Assembly (NCBI GenBank): GCA_900550545.1
Contig: URSS01000045.1
Coordinates: 1 to 21,268, forward strand
Direction of reading: 5' to 3'
Source: an uncultured Lachnobacterium sp.
Lineage (GTDB): Bacteria; Bacillota; Clostridia; Lachnospirales; Lachnospiraceae
Length of the DNA: 21,268 nt
How positions within the stretch are numbered: the stretch's first letter is position 1; every line of letters begins with the position of its first letter. Under the pieces are notes generated by a model. That model was given only the letters and a program-made list of their open reading frames with translations. It had not been told where the DNA came from and made no database searches. Positions 7,440-15,129 of this stretch are shown here, one piece after another. A program made the position numbers and the translations under genes.

Positions 7440-8833
7440 CCTGCCACCTGAAAAATGTTGATCAAAAATACAAATGATAAACCGTAATATGTCACAACTG
7501 CCACAAGATCATTCACGGTAGTAATCAACGGACCACTCGCTACTGCCGGATCAATTTTGATCTTGTGGAAAAACATTGGAATAACCGTTCCCACCATACT
7601 GGAAATCACCATCGCAACAACAAGGGAAATGCCGACACATCCGGAAATCAAAAAAGCATATCCCCATGTATAATGTTTGAATAAATGAATGTACAATCCC
7701 AACAGAATAAGTGCAAAAATTCCAAGGATCAGTCCATTCAAAAAACCGATTTTCATCTCTTTTGCCAAAAGCTGAAGTTTTTGTTTTCCGGTTAAATTCT
7801 CATCCATGAGAACACGGATAGTAACAGCAAGTGACTGCGTTCCGACATTACCTGCCATATCCAGTACCAGTGACTGAAAACAGATAACGATTGGAAGAAT
7901 CGCAACAACCGTCTCAAAAATTCCCACAACCGAAGAAACCGCTGTGCCAAGGAACAAAAGAATAATCAGCCATGGCAGACGCTTTTTCATACTTGCGACT
8001 GTTGTTTCATTCAAATCTTCCTCTGCAGTCAGACCAGCAAGTTTTGCATAATCTTCGCCCATCTCATTGTCTACGAGTTCTACGATATCTTCTGATGTAA
8101 TGGCACCAAGGATTGTTCCATCTTCCTTCAGAACCGGAATGGAATCCTCGGAGTACTCAACAATCCGGTCAATACAATCATCAATTTTCTCATGATCGAG
8201 CACATAAGGATAGGAATGAATAATGATACTATCCAGATCCACATTATCTCTTGCAACGATCAAATCTTTTAAATCGATAGCTCCGAAAAAATGTTCCTGC
8301 TCATCTACCACATAAATCGTAGAAATGTTGTCATTCTCTCCCGCCTGTCTCACCAGTTCGCTCATTGCCTGCCGGATGGATAAATCCTTACGAATGCACA
8401 CATAATTGGTCGTCATACAACTACCAATTTCTTCTTCATCATAAGATAACAGCATGCGGATGTCTTCGCCCGCTTCTTTGTCCAGACGCTTTACAATTTC
8501 CCGCTTTCTGTCTTCCTCAAGATTTTCCAAAACATCTACCGCATCATCGGAATCCATCAGCGAGATCACTTTTGCGGCATTGGCAATCGTTAATTCTTTA
8601 AAATAAATCTCTGGATCATCTACATAACTTAAAATTTCCGCAATCCGCTGAACACCTAAAATCTGATACAGTCTTTTACGCTCTGCGGCTGTCAGACGCT
8701 CCAATGCATCAGCAATATCATTCTCATGGTAATTTGACAGACGCTTTCTTAATTCTTCCTTAGAAAGACCACTGCGGATAAAAGCTGCTAATTCTTTGCT
8801 GTAATTCTTGTTCTTTAATTCTGTTCTGCTCAT
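7436..8833 (-). CDS. mgtE: Magnesium transporter MgtE
   Basis: A 465-residue Mg2+ channel of the inner membrane. Residues about 20-135 form the helical MgtE N domain, 140-260 the paired CBS domains that sense cytosolic Mg2+, and about 285-465 the five-helix pore domain, including the conserved AGNVGTQS stretch (Asn near 329). The length is normal for the family. I chose the ATG at 8833 because AAGGAGG lies 5 bases upstream and the product then starts MSRTELKN; the frame remains open to 8959, but that extension lacks MgtE character and runs through the structured leader. Upstream are a 28-codon reading frame, a terminator and alternative pairings that suggest attenuation. The 3' end overlaps asnB by 4 bases tail to tail. 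Confidence 0.96.
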   Translation of the reverse strand: MSRTELKNKNYSKELAAFIRSGLSKEELRKRLSNYHENDIADALERLTAAERKRLYQILGVQRIAEILSYVDDPEIYFKELTIANAAKVISLMDSDDAVDVLENLEEDRKREIVKRLDKEAGEDIRMLLSYDEEEIGSCMTTNYVCIRKDLSIRQAMSELVRQAGENDNISTIYVVDEQEHFFGAIDLKDLIVARDNVDLDSIIIHSYPYVLDHEKIDDCIDRIVEYSEDSIPVLKEDGTILGAITSEDIVELVDNEMGEDYAKLAGLTAEEDLNETTVASMKKRLPWLIILLFLGTAVSSVVGIFETVVAILPIVICFQSLVLDMAGNVGTQSLAVTIRVLMDENLTGKQKLQLLAKEMKIGFLNGLILGIFALILLGLYIHLFKHYTWGYAFLISGCVGISLVVAMVISSMVGTVIPMFFHKIKIDPAVASGPLITTVNDLVAVVTYYGLSFVFLINIFQVAG

Positions 8834-8920
8834 ACATGCCTCCTTATGTGTAAAATAAGTGTGTGGCAAGCTTGCTTTTGCTGTCTGTGTCGGGAATTCC
8901 AAAATAATTTCCAATACAGC

Positions 8921-8953
8921 AAAAAAAATACACCTACCAATTACGGTGCGGTG
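8921..8953 (-). terminator. Intrinsic terminator within the mgtE leader (attenuator)
   Basis: On the minus strand CACC (8953-8950) pairs with GGTG (8934-8931) and ACC (8947-8945) with GGT (8938-8936), around a 6-base loop and a small 2x1 internal loop. TA and then eight T residues follow (8928-8921). It stands about 90 bases before the mgtE start, with no other gene in between on that strand, so its natural role is attenuation of mgtE. Confidence 0.62.
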
Positions 8954-8980
8954 CTTCATGCATGAGAAACAAGAACGAGG

Positions 8981-9067
8981 CTATCTCACAGACAGCTGCG
9001 TTCTTATTGCATCATCATATAAAACACTGCACATCATACTTCGCCCATGACTATCACAACTGTCCAT
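8981..9067 (-). CDS. 28-residue leader peptide upstream of mgtE
   Basis: A short reading frame with a strong ribosome binding site (TGGAGGTG, about 6 bases before the ATG at 9067) that ends at TAG 8983-8981. The peptide begins MDSCDSHGRS, continues MMCSVLYDD and ends AIRTQLSVR. It has acidic residues at positions 2, 5, 18 and 19 and no signal peptide or membrane helix, so a regulatory rather than a structural role is likely. Codons 12-17 form segment X, which can pair with the 5' arm of the downstream terminator, and the stop codon lies inside stem A. The arrangement recalls the MgtL leader of enterobacterial mgtA, but the peptide sequence is unrelated as far as I can see. Translation is not proven. 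Confidence 0.55.
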   Translation of the reverse strand: MDSCDSHGRSMMCSVLYDDAIRTQLSVR

Positions 9068-9083
9068 GAATTTCACCTCCATT

Positions 9084-9112
9084 ATTATATGTCATGTTTA
9101 AAAATGACACAT
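9084..9112 (-). promoter_or_regulatory. Candidate promoter and operator of the mgtE leader
   Basis: A perfect TATAAT (minus strand, 9089-9084) lies just before the leader-peptide ribosome binding site. The matching -35 position reads ATGTGT, a poor box. An inverted repeat, ATATGTCAT (9087-9095) and ATGACACAT (9104-9112), 8 of 9 positions matching with an 8-base spacer, overlaps the -10 box and the -35 position. That suggests a protein-controlled promoter. Confidence 0.35.
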
Positions 9113-9168
9113 GAATCAAATTTTTAACCTCGTACATCTTAACATTAACCCCTTCCTTTTTCAACCCT

Positions 9169-9209
9169 AAAAAGGAGTGAGTCCCCACCTGTAATACAAG
9201 TAGGGACTC
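9169..9209 (-). terminator. Intrinsic terminator of the amylase gene
   Basis: GAGTCCC (9179-9185) pairs with GGGACTC (9203-9209), and the stem continues inward through AC/GT and TGT/ACA with two G-U wobbles, about 13 bp in all around a 3-base loop. A five-T tract follows on the minus strand after a 5-base gap. It lies about 30 bases after the amylase stop codon. Confidence 0.75.
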
Positions 9210-9238
9210 TATAAGGATAAGTAATAATATGAGTTAAG

Positions 9239-12200
9239 CTATTTCACTTTTACTTCCATGGTAACCGTCTTCTTGGTTCCATCTTTTAAAGTAACGACTG
9301 CTTTCACCTTTGCAGTACCTTTTTTCTTTGCTGTAATCTTTCCGTTTTTGTTTACGGTTACAACCGATTTCTTAGAAGAGGTATAGGTGATCTTGTCTAC
9401 GTTTTCCATGTTCAACTTCTTGCTCCATGGGAATTTTGTAGTCTTTTTCTTCTTTACATTGGTAGAAGTCTTTGTTGCCTTCACTGTTTTCTTGATTTCT
9501 TTTACAGCAGCTTTTGCATCTTTGCTGTTTAACAGAACATACTCACCGCTGTTTTTGATTGTCAGATCAACACTTCCATCAGCAGAAACAGTATAATCCT
9601 TCTTGTTGACTAATACCAGTTTTCCAGTTTTTGCATCTTTCTTCAGAAGTTTGAGATTTTCTCCAGCCTTAACATCTCCTGCACTTACTTCCACCGTATA
9701 TGCAGTAGAACCATCTGCTTTCTTAACCTCCTGCTTAATGGTTACATCTGTTGTCTTGGCTTTATCTGTGATTGCCTTTACAACATCTGCAGAAACAGAA
9801 GTACTAACACCAGACTTCTTTTCTGTTCCCTTTGTCTCAACAGATGCTTCCGATGTCTTGTTTCCATTTGCATCTGTAGTTACATTTAAGCTTGCCTTTG
9901 TATCTGCCGGAAGATCCTTGATGACAGTTGTTTCTGTCTTACTTCCGTCTGGGTTGGTTACGGTTGTTGTGTCATTCTTAACAGTCTCAGTTGTTCCGGT
10001 AGAACTGCTGCTGCCACCGTTAGAAGAAGTTTCCTTCTTTAAGATAACGGTACCGCCGTCCACAGCTTTTGGAATCGTAATTTCTACCTTTCCATCAGTG
10101 CTTACCGTGTATGTCTTTCCGGAATACAGATCTGTCATTGTACTTCCGGCAGCTTCGCTGACTGGAATAGAAATTGTCTGATCTGCATCTTTGATGTTTA
10201 ATCCAACATACAGCTTTGTTCCATTGTAAGATCTTGCAAATACATCATATCCATTTTCATCAGAAACAAGCACAGAACTTCTGTCGCCTCTTGCAAACAG
10301 CTTCTTATATTCGTTTCGGATAGAAAGAAGCTTCTTATAATGATTCAACATACTATTTGCATCTGCACTCTGTGTATATACCTGGTTCCAGTCAAAATCG
10401 TAACGGTTTGACTGAATTGGATAATTGTTTAATCCATGCTGTCCAATTTCTTCGCCATAGTAAACAACCGCCTGTCCTTTTGCGGTAAGCTGTAATGCTG
10501 CAGCAACCTTAAATACCTGTAATGCCTGCTCTTCTGTCAGTTTCTTTTCAGTTACAAGTTTGTCAATCAGACTGTCCTCATCATGGCTGCTCAGGAAACC
10601 GCCCATAGTTGCAGTATTGTCGATAGATGCGTTTCTACTCTGGAAGAAGCTCTCGACAGAATTAATGTCACCGGTTACAAATGCCTCTGCTTTATCATTG
10701 AAATCGAAATCCAGCAATGAATCCATCGTACCAGTTCCAAGTTCTCCGGCAGTATTTGCATATCCTGCACCGGCATACTCGCCAATCATCTTGAAGTCTG
10801 GATTTGCCTTTGTCAGTGAGTTCTTAAATGCAGCCCAGGTAGTTGCATCTACATGCTTTACGGTATCAACACGATAATAATCAATGTCATACTTTTTCAT
10901 CCACTCGGTCTGCCACTTAACTAACTGATTACGTACATCTGCGTTTTCTGTAACAAAATCCGGAAGATTGGAGAGGGAATCTCTCACATCATCACCCGTA
11001 ATTGTTGTATCTTTATCTCGAATCATTGAAATCGAATTTCCATCCTGATCCTTTAAAATGCTATTAAAATAAGCTTCGGTTCCATATCCCGCATGATTCA
11101 ATACCACATCAACCATAAGCTTCATTCCACGCTTGTGAAGTGCATTAATCAGAGATTCTAATTCTTCTTCCGTTCCAAGATATGGATTTAATTTAGTAAA
11201 ATCTTTTGCCCAATATCCATGATAACCATTGTCTGTATCAGTATCAACATTCTCAACAATTGGTGTAATCCAGATTGTATTGACACCAAGATTCTGTAAA
11301 TAATCCAACTTCTGTTCCAGACCTGCAAAGTCACCACCATGATAACTTAATGAGCCGCTTTTATTAACGCCTTCATCATTCTTTGTATTTCCATCGAAGA
11401 ATCGATCTGTACAAGTCATGTAAATAACAGCTTCATCCCAGTCAAACGTATCCGTATCTCTTTTTGTGACAGTAACTTCTGCTGTTGCACGATATATATT
11501 TCCATAAATATCTTTTGCCACTACTGGAACACTTTTATTTCCGGCACTTGCAGAATCTCTTACAGATGCTGAAAGTTCTAAAAGTTCTGTATTTACATCA
11601 AGTGTCTTTCCACCAAGTTCGGATAAATCAGCTGTAATTGATGCCAATTCAGATTTTGCGTCTATATTTGTGGCATCTGTTCCTTTAAATGATACCGATA
11701 ATACATTATTATCATTATAATCCATTGTTGCATTTCCAAATGAAGCTTCTAATGTCAAATCATCAAATTTCTTATACTCAAATGTACCACTTTCATTAAA
11801 TGAATCTGTGACATCCTGACCATCTACTACATAATGATAAGTGTACTGATCAGGAACACAACCTTCCATTTCATATACATATCTTTGATTTTTCTCATCA
11901 AATGTCATCGGATAGGTATTTCCATTAACAACAACAGAAACCTTATCAGAAAGTGAGCTTTCCTTTAAGTCCTGCATAAGTGCATCATCACGATAATAAA
12001 ATGCAATCTTATTTTCCGCTCCCAACATCTCATAACCTTTGTTATACGGAAGCACAGATGTAATTCCCTGATCCTGCTGAAATTTTGCAATAACAACTTT
12101 CTGATTTGCCGGGAAAGTAATGTAATGATCTCCACCATCTTTATCAGCCCATTCATTTTCTGTGGTGCTCTTTCTCATACAAAAGCTCAATGTCATATCT

Positions 12201-13540
12201 GCTTCTGATGCTTTTACCGGAATTCTAAGATAATGTTTACCATTAAATTCATCAACCTTAACATTCATTCCATCACTGAAACCGCTGTTCCAGCAATAAA
12301 TATTCCAACCTTCATAATCTCCATCCGGTCGATCATATTCTACCAATGCCCATCTTTTTTCGATATTCTGTGGCTCTGCTGTTAAAGCTTCAATTACCTT
12401 ATCTAAGTCATTAACAGAATCATATGCATTTCCTGTCTCTGCATCATAAACAAATGTTACAACCTTATCGTTCAAAAGCTTCAAGGTAATGTTGTCCCAA
12501 CTAGCCCAATCCTTGTGATTAAAAACAGCTTTATATTGATAAGAACCTGCTTTAAACGCCTTTTGATATACATAATAACGATTGGATAATTTTACGAAAT
12601 CATATTCTGTACCCGCATATGTCGGCTCCCATGGATTGCTGTCACGAACTGTACCTATAATAGAAACGATATCTCCAGTTGTATCTGCGCCATTTGTAAC
12701 ACTGTCATACAAATTTGGATTCTTACGATCACATACAACCGTAAGATATGAAGTTCCTGCCGGAATAGAAAGCGTTACATTACTATCTGTTCCATTTGCT
12801 CCGATTGACTCAGTCCATGCATGATTAAAAGCTACTTTGTACACAACTGAGACATCTTTTTCTAATGGCTCAAAATGAATTGTTTTTGCATATACATCAT
12901 TTCCAACATACTCCATATCACCATTGGTATCAGCAGGATCCCAATCGCCTATTTTCTCATCTTCGTTTTTAAAAGTAAGAGCAGAGAAGTCTCCTACTAA
13001 AGTAGCAGGATCATAGGTTTCTTCCTCCTGTTTTGGAAGTTTCGTTTCAATGCTTGTTTTAAAATCTGAATCAAGATACCATGGATTTTCTTTCGCTACA
13101 AACTTTTCACAATTGAAATAAACATCGGTTGGTTCCTCTCCATTGCAATAGTCCATTGCAAGAGTTCTACCAGTTCCACCAGTATTATTTGATGGCTTAC
13201 TAAAGTCTAACAACTGAAAGCCTTCACAATCACCTTTTAAAGTTATTGTATACCAGCCTTCATTCTCTGCATCCTCTTTTTTAAGCATAGTTGCTTTCGC
13301 ACCACCCCAGCCTTGCACTTCTTCAGTAGCACCACCTGTAACCGTTGTGGATGTTCCATCCCAATACTGTAATGCCGGTGTTCCCCATCCCCAATCATTT
13401 TTAAAATGAATGGTTATGTTCGTTACCCCAGCTGCCTGTGCTGTCACCGGAGCAACCGTCACAAGCGTCAGAACCATCGCTATTGCCATAACAAAGCTGA
13501 TGACTCTGTTTCTTCCTTTTTTAAAACCTTCCCCTCGCAT
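9239..13540 (-). CDS. Secreted multi-domain alpha-amylase (GH13) with starch-binding modules
   Basis: A 1433-residue predicted extracellular starch-degrading enzyme. The signal peptide ends near AQAA (about 37). Residues about 40-155 resemble starch-binding module CBM26 (NITIHFKNDWGW). Two regions at about 180-290 and 295-385 look like X25-type modules (GDWDP, YKAVFNH). About 395-500 is a pullulanase-associated CBM41-like domain (YDRPDGDYEGWNIYCW), followed by two Ig-like regions. The GH13 barrel starts near 702; its four conserved regions are intact: DVVLNH (D811, H816), YRVDTVKHV (nucleophile D892), IGEY (acid E921) and SSHDED (H986, D987). The pullulanase motif YNWGYDP is absent, so alpha-1,4 cleavage is favoured. 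After a beta domain and a Ser/Gly/Thr linker, residues 1234-1433 form a module shared with the protein at 15130-18471, ending in an Ig-like fold. There is no LPxTG motif. The overall plan resembles the cell-surface amylases of Eubacterium rectale and Roseburia. AAAGGAGG precedes the ATG. Confidence 0.93.
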   Translation of the reverse strand: MRGEGFKKGRNRVISFVMAIAMVLTLVTVAPVTAQAAGVTNITIHFKNDWGWGTPALQYWDGTSTTVTGGATEEVQGWGGAKATMLKKEDAENEGWYTITLKGDCEGFQLLDFSKPSNNTGGTGRTLAMDYCNGEEPTDVYFNCEKFVAKENPWYLDSDFKTSIETKLPKQEEETYDPATLVGDFSALTFKNEDEKIGDWDPADTNGDMEYVGNDVYAKTIHFEPLEKDVSVVYKVAFNHAWTESIGANGTDSNVTLSIPAGTSYLTVVCDRKNPNLYDSVTNGADTTGDIVSIIGTVRDSNPWEPTYAGTEYDFVKLSNRYYVYQKAFKAGSYQYKAVFNHKDWASWDNITLKLLNDKVVTFVYDAETGNAYDSVNDLDKVIEALTAEPQNIEKRWALVEYDRPDGDYEGWNIYCWNSGFSDGMNVKVDEFNGKHYLRIPVKASEADMTLSFCMRKSTTENEWADKDGGDHYITFPANQKVVIAKFQQDQGITSVLPYNKGYEMLGAENKIAFYYRDDALMQDLKESSLSDKVSVVVNGNTYPMTFDEKNQRYVYEMEGCVPDQYTYHYVVDGQDVTDSFNESGTFEYKKFDDLTLEASFGNATMDYNDNNVLSVSFKGTDATNIDAKSELASITADLSELGGKTLDVNTELLELSASVRDSASAGNKSVPVVAKDIYGNIYRATAEVTVTKRDTDTFDWDEAVIYMTCTDRFFDGNTKNDEGVNKSGSLSYHGGDFAGLEQKLDYLQNLGVNTIWITPIVENVDTDTDNGYHGYWAKDFTKLNPYLGTEEELESLINALHKRGMKLMVDVVLNHAGYGTEAYFNSILKDQDGNSISMIRDKDTTITGDDVRDSLSNLPDFVTENADVRNQLVKWQTEWMKKYDIDYYRVDTVKHVDATTWAAFKNSLTKANPDFKMIGEYAGAGYANTAGELGTGTMDSLLDFDFNDKAEAFVTGDINSVESFFQSRNASIDNTATMGGFLSSHDEDSLIDKLVTEKKLTEEQALQVFKVAAALQLTAKGQAVVYYGEEIGQHGLNNYPIQSNRYDFDWNQVYTQSADANSMLNHYKKLLSIRNEYKKLFARGDRSSVLVSDENGYDVFARSYNGTKLYVGLNIKDADQTISIPVSEAAGSTMTDLYSGKTYTVSTDGKVEITIPKAVDGGTVILKKETSSNGGSSSSTGTTETVKNDTTTVTNPDGSKTETTVIKDLPADTKASLNVTTDANGNKTSEASVETKGTEKKSGVSTSVSADVVKAITDKAKTTDVTIKQEVKKADGSTAYTVEVSAGDVKAGENLKLLKKDAKTGKLVLVNKKDYTVSADGSVDLTIKNSGEYVLLNSKDAKAAVKEIKKTVKATKTSTNVKKKKTTKFPWSKKLNMENVDKITYTSSKKSVVTVNKNGKITAKKKGTAKVKAVVTLKDGTKKTVTMEVKVK
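9242..9841 (-). repeat. C-terminal 200-residue module, copy 1
   Basis: Encodes amylase residues 1234-1433. It aligns without gaps to copy 2 (15133-15732), and I counted 162 of 200 identical residues. It is Lys-rich, contains TDVTIKQEVK and AKKKGTAKVKAVVTLKDGT, and ends in a half that resembles a bacterial Ig-like (Big_2) domain. Confidence 0.9.
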
Positions 13541-13557
13541 ATTTGCCTCCTTTATTC

Positions 13558-13607
13558 ATTTTTCGGTTTTTTCGTATTTTCATTATATAATTTTCGGTTT
13601 TTTTCGG
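13558..13607 (-). promoter_or_regulatory. Amylase promoter with paired direct repeats
   Basis: On the minus strand: TTGCCG (13610-13605), 17 bases, TATAAT (13587-13582), start near 13575. Two copies of a CGAAAAAA(A)CCGAAAAT motif (13607-13590 and 13574-13558) flank the -10 box, 31 bases apart or about three helical turns, one in the spacer next to the -35 box and one at the start point. This looks like tandem binding of a regulator. The leader is about 35 bases and ends in AAAGGAGG. Confidence 0.55.
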
Positions 13608-13753
13608 CAATTGTGTGTTTTAGAGAATTTGCTACTCGTTTTTTGTGAATCTATACAGTTTTTGTTTTTTTTGCACATTTTGAGATTTATTTGCGCAAAA
13701 TATGTTCTAAAAATCATTTTTACTTTTTGTGCACATTTTCCTCATCCTTTTTC

Positions 13754-13783
13754 CTGTCATCTTTTTTCTGCTCATGCTATAAT
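13754..13783 (+). promoter_or_regulatory. Extended -10 promoter of the MATE gene
   Basis: TATAAT (13778-13783) carries an extended -10 TGC directly before it. The -35 position with an 18-base spacer reads CTGTCA, four matches to consensus. The start point is near 13790, giving a leader of about 25 bases. Confidence 0.6.
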
Positions 13784-13814
13784 ACGTGGGTATCTTATGA
13801 CAAAGGAGTTTTTT

Positions 13815-15104
13815 ATGCGTAAACAATTTGTAAAATACGTTTCTCAAAATATGCTTGGAATGCTTGGGATGTCCCTGTACATTCTGGCAGATACCTACTT
13901 TATTTCCCGTGCAGTAGGACCTGACGGTATCGCAGCTCTTAATCTGGTCCTTCCTCTTTACAATCTGATTTTTGCCATCGGAGCGATGATCGGCGTAGGA
14001 TCAGCCATCCGTTTTGTGGTAGAACGCAACAAAAAGAACCCTGACGCCGCCGGATATTTCTTCCATGCACTTGCCGGGGCTGGTATCATCAGTATTCTAT
14101 TTATAATGGTAGGAATTTTTCTTCCGGATAAACTGGTGGCTTTGCTAGGTGGAGATGCAACGATTGTTGCTACAGGAACCTCCTACACCCGTATTTTTAT
14201 GCTATTTACGCCGTTTTTTATGTGGAATCACATTTGCAATGCGTTTGTAAGAAATGATGGCAATCCATCCATTGCCATGGCTGCCACTTTATTCAGCAGT
14301 CTGTTCAATATTGTATTTGACTATATTTTGATGTTTCCTATGGGACTTTCCATGGCAGGTGCCGCACTTGCGACCGCCATCTCTCCGATCATCGGAATCC
14401 TGATCTGCTGCATTCATCTTTGCTCGAAAAAATGCACGGTTCCGCTCCATCCGATCATACCGTCGATTCGCAAACTGATCTATTCCTGTCAGGTCGGCGT
14501 GTCAGCTTTCGTTGGGGAAATCTCATCCGGAGTCATCACTGTGGTATTTAATATGATCATCCTTTCACTTACCGGTAATATCGGCGTCGCCGCCTACGGT
14601 GTGGTTGCAAATACCTCTCTGGTCGCGGTGGCACTCTTTAACGGAATTGCACAGGGCTCTCAGCCATTGATCAGCAAATCTTACGGAACCGGACAGAAAA
14701 AGGAAGTACATGAGGTCCTTCGCATGGCCCTCATGACTTCCCTTTGTCTTTCTACTATACTGATTGCCTTTATTTATTTGTGCGCACCACAGGTTACTGC
14801 GGTATTCAACGGGGAACATAACGCAACACTGGCTGTCTATGCCGAAAAAGGATTGCGCCTGTACTTCCTTGGTTTCTTCTTTGCCGGCATCAATATCGTC
14901 GGAACGGCGGCCCTCAGTGCTGTGGAATCTGTCAAATGTGCCTTTGCAGCTTCCATCATGCGCGGATTTGTTGCCATCATTTTCTTTGCATTCCTGCTGT
15001 CTTCTTTCTTTGGAATGACCGGTGTATGGCTTGCATTTCCTGCTGCGGAATTTGTAACGATGCTTCTGACACTGTCTGGTCTGCATCAGATTCGCCGAAG
15101 ATAA
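13815..15104 (+). CDS. MATE-family multidrug/organic cation exporter
   Basis: A 429-residue inner-membrane exporter with the family's usual length and about 12 hydrophobic segments. The N-terminal segment MLGMLGMSLYILADTYFIS and the following AVGPDGIAALNLVLP are characteristic of MATE proteins, with a second half-repeat beginning near YSCQVGVSAFVGEISSG. Such carriers expel cationic compounds in exchange for Na+ or H+. The ATG at 13815 is preferred because AAAGGAG lies 6 bases before it; the longer open frame runs through the promoter and an ATG at 13797 would place that site inside the gene. It is divergent from the amylase across an AT-rich 274-base gap and convergent with the gene at 15130, only 25 bases apart, with no terminator visible. 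The substrate cannot be told from sequence. Confidence 0.93.
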   Translation: MRKQFVKYVSQNMLGMLGMSLYILADTYFISRAVGPDGIAALNLVLPLYNLIFAIGAMIGVGSAIRFVVERNKKNPDAAGYFFHALAGAGIISILFIMVGIFLPDKLVALLGGDATIVATGTSYTRIFMLFTPFFMWNHICNAFVRNDGNPSIAMAATLFSSLFNIVFDYILMFPMGLSMAGAALATAISPIIGILICCIHLCSKKCTVPLHPIIPSIRKLIYSCQVGVSAFVGEISSGVITVVFNMIILSLTGNIGVAAYGVVANTSLVAVALFNGIAQGSQPLISKSYGTGQKKEVHEVLRMALMTSLCLSTILIAFIYLCAPQVTAVFNGEHNATLAVYAEKGLRLYFLGFFFAGINIVGTAALSAVESVKCAFAASIMRGFVAIIFFAFLLSSFFGMTGVWLAFPAAEFVTMLLTLSGLHQIRRR

Positions 15105-15129
15105 AAGCTGGTCGTCCGTATAATCCGTT

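Larger units (their letters stand above)
8834..9080 (-). promoter_or_regulatory. Structured mgtE leader with mutually exclusive pairings
   Basis: Order in the RNA (minus strand): ribosome binding site and start of a 28-codon frame (9067); segment X (9032-9019) inside that frame; stem A, AAGAACG/CGTTCTT (9005-8999 with 8977-8971), with an inner CTGTC/GATAG stem and the frame's stop codon in it; segment Y (8959-8946); the terminator (8953-8921); stem B, TTTTGCTGT/ACAGCAAAA (8924-8916 with 8884-8876); then the mgtE ribosome binding site. X and Y can pair over 14 positions with one A-C mismatch and two G-U pairs; Y holds the 5' arm of the terminator, so X:Y and the terminator exclude each other. 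In addition 8996-8987 and 8889-8880 are perfect 10-base complements, competing with stems A and B. I see no M-box riboswitch core. The pairings are direct observations; function is inferred. Confidence 0.6.

Noticed and set aside
8834..8959. N-terminal extension of MgtE starting at 8959
   Set aside because: The extension overlaps the terminator and stem B, has no ribosome binding site and does not look like MgtE, whereas 8833 has AAGGAGG at ideal spacing.
8834..9080. M-box (Mg2+ riboswitch) in the mgtE leader
   Set aside because: I could not find the conserved M-box core by eye. A covariance-model search is needed to exclude it firmly.
9603..10181. 192-codon open frame antisense to the amylase
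   Set aside because: Its Ser, Val and Leu-rich content mirrors the Thr, Lys and Asp-rich linker of the amylase on the other strand; there is no sign of an independent gene.
13672..13739. TGCACATTTT repeated at 13672 and 13730 upstream of the MATE gene
   Set aside because: Ten bases in AT-rich DNA without dyad symmetry is too little to call a regulatory site.
13410..13814. Long N-terminal extension of the MATE protein
   Set aside because: It runs through the amylase start region and the MATE promoter; the ATG at 13815 has a proper ribosome binding site and begins the normal family N-terminus.
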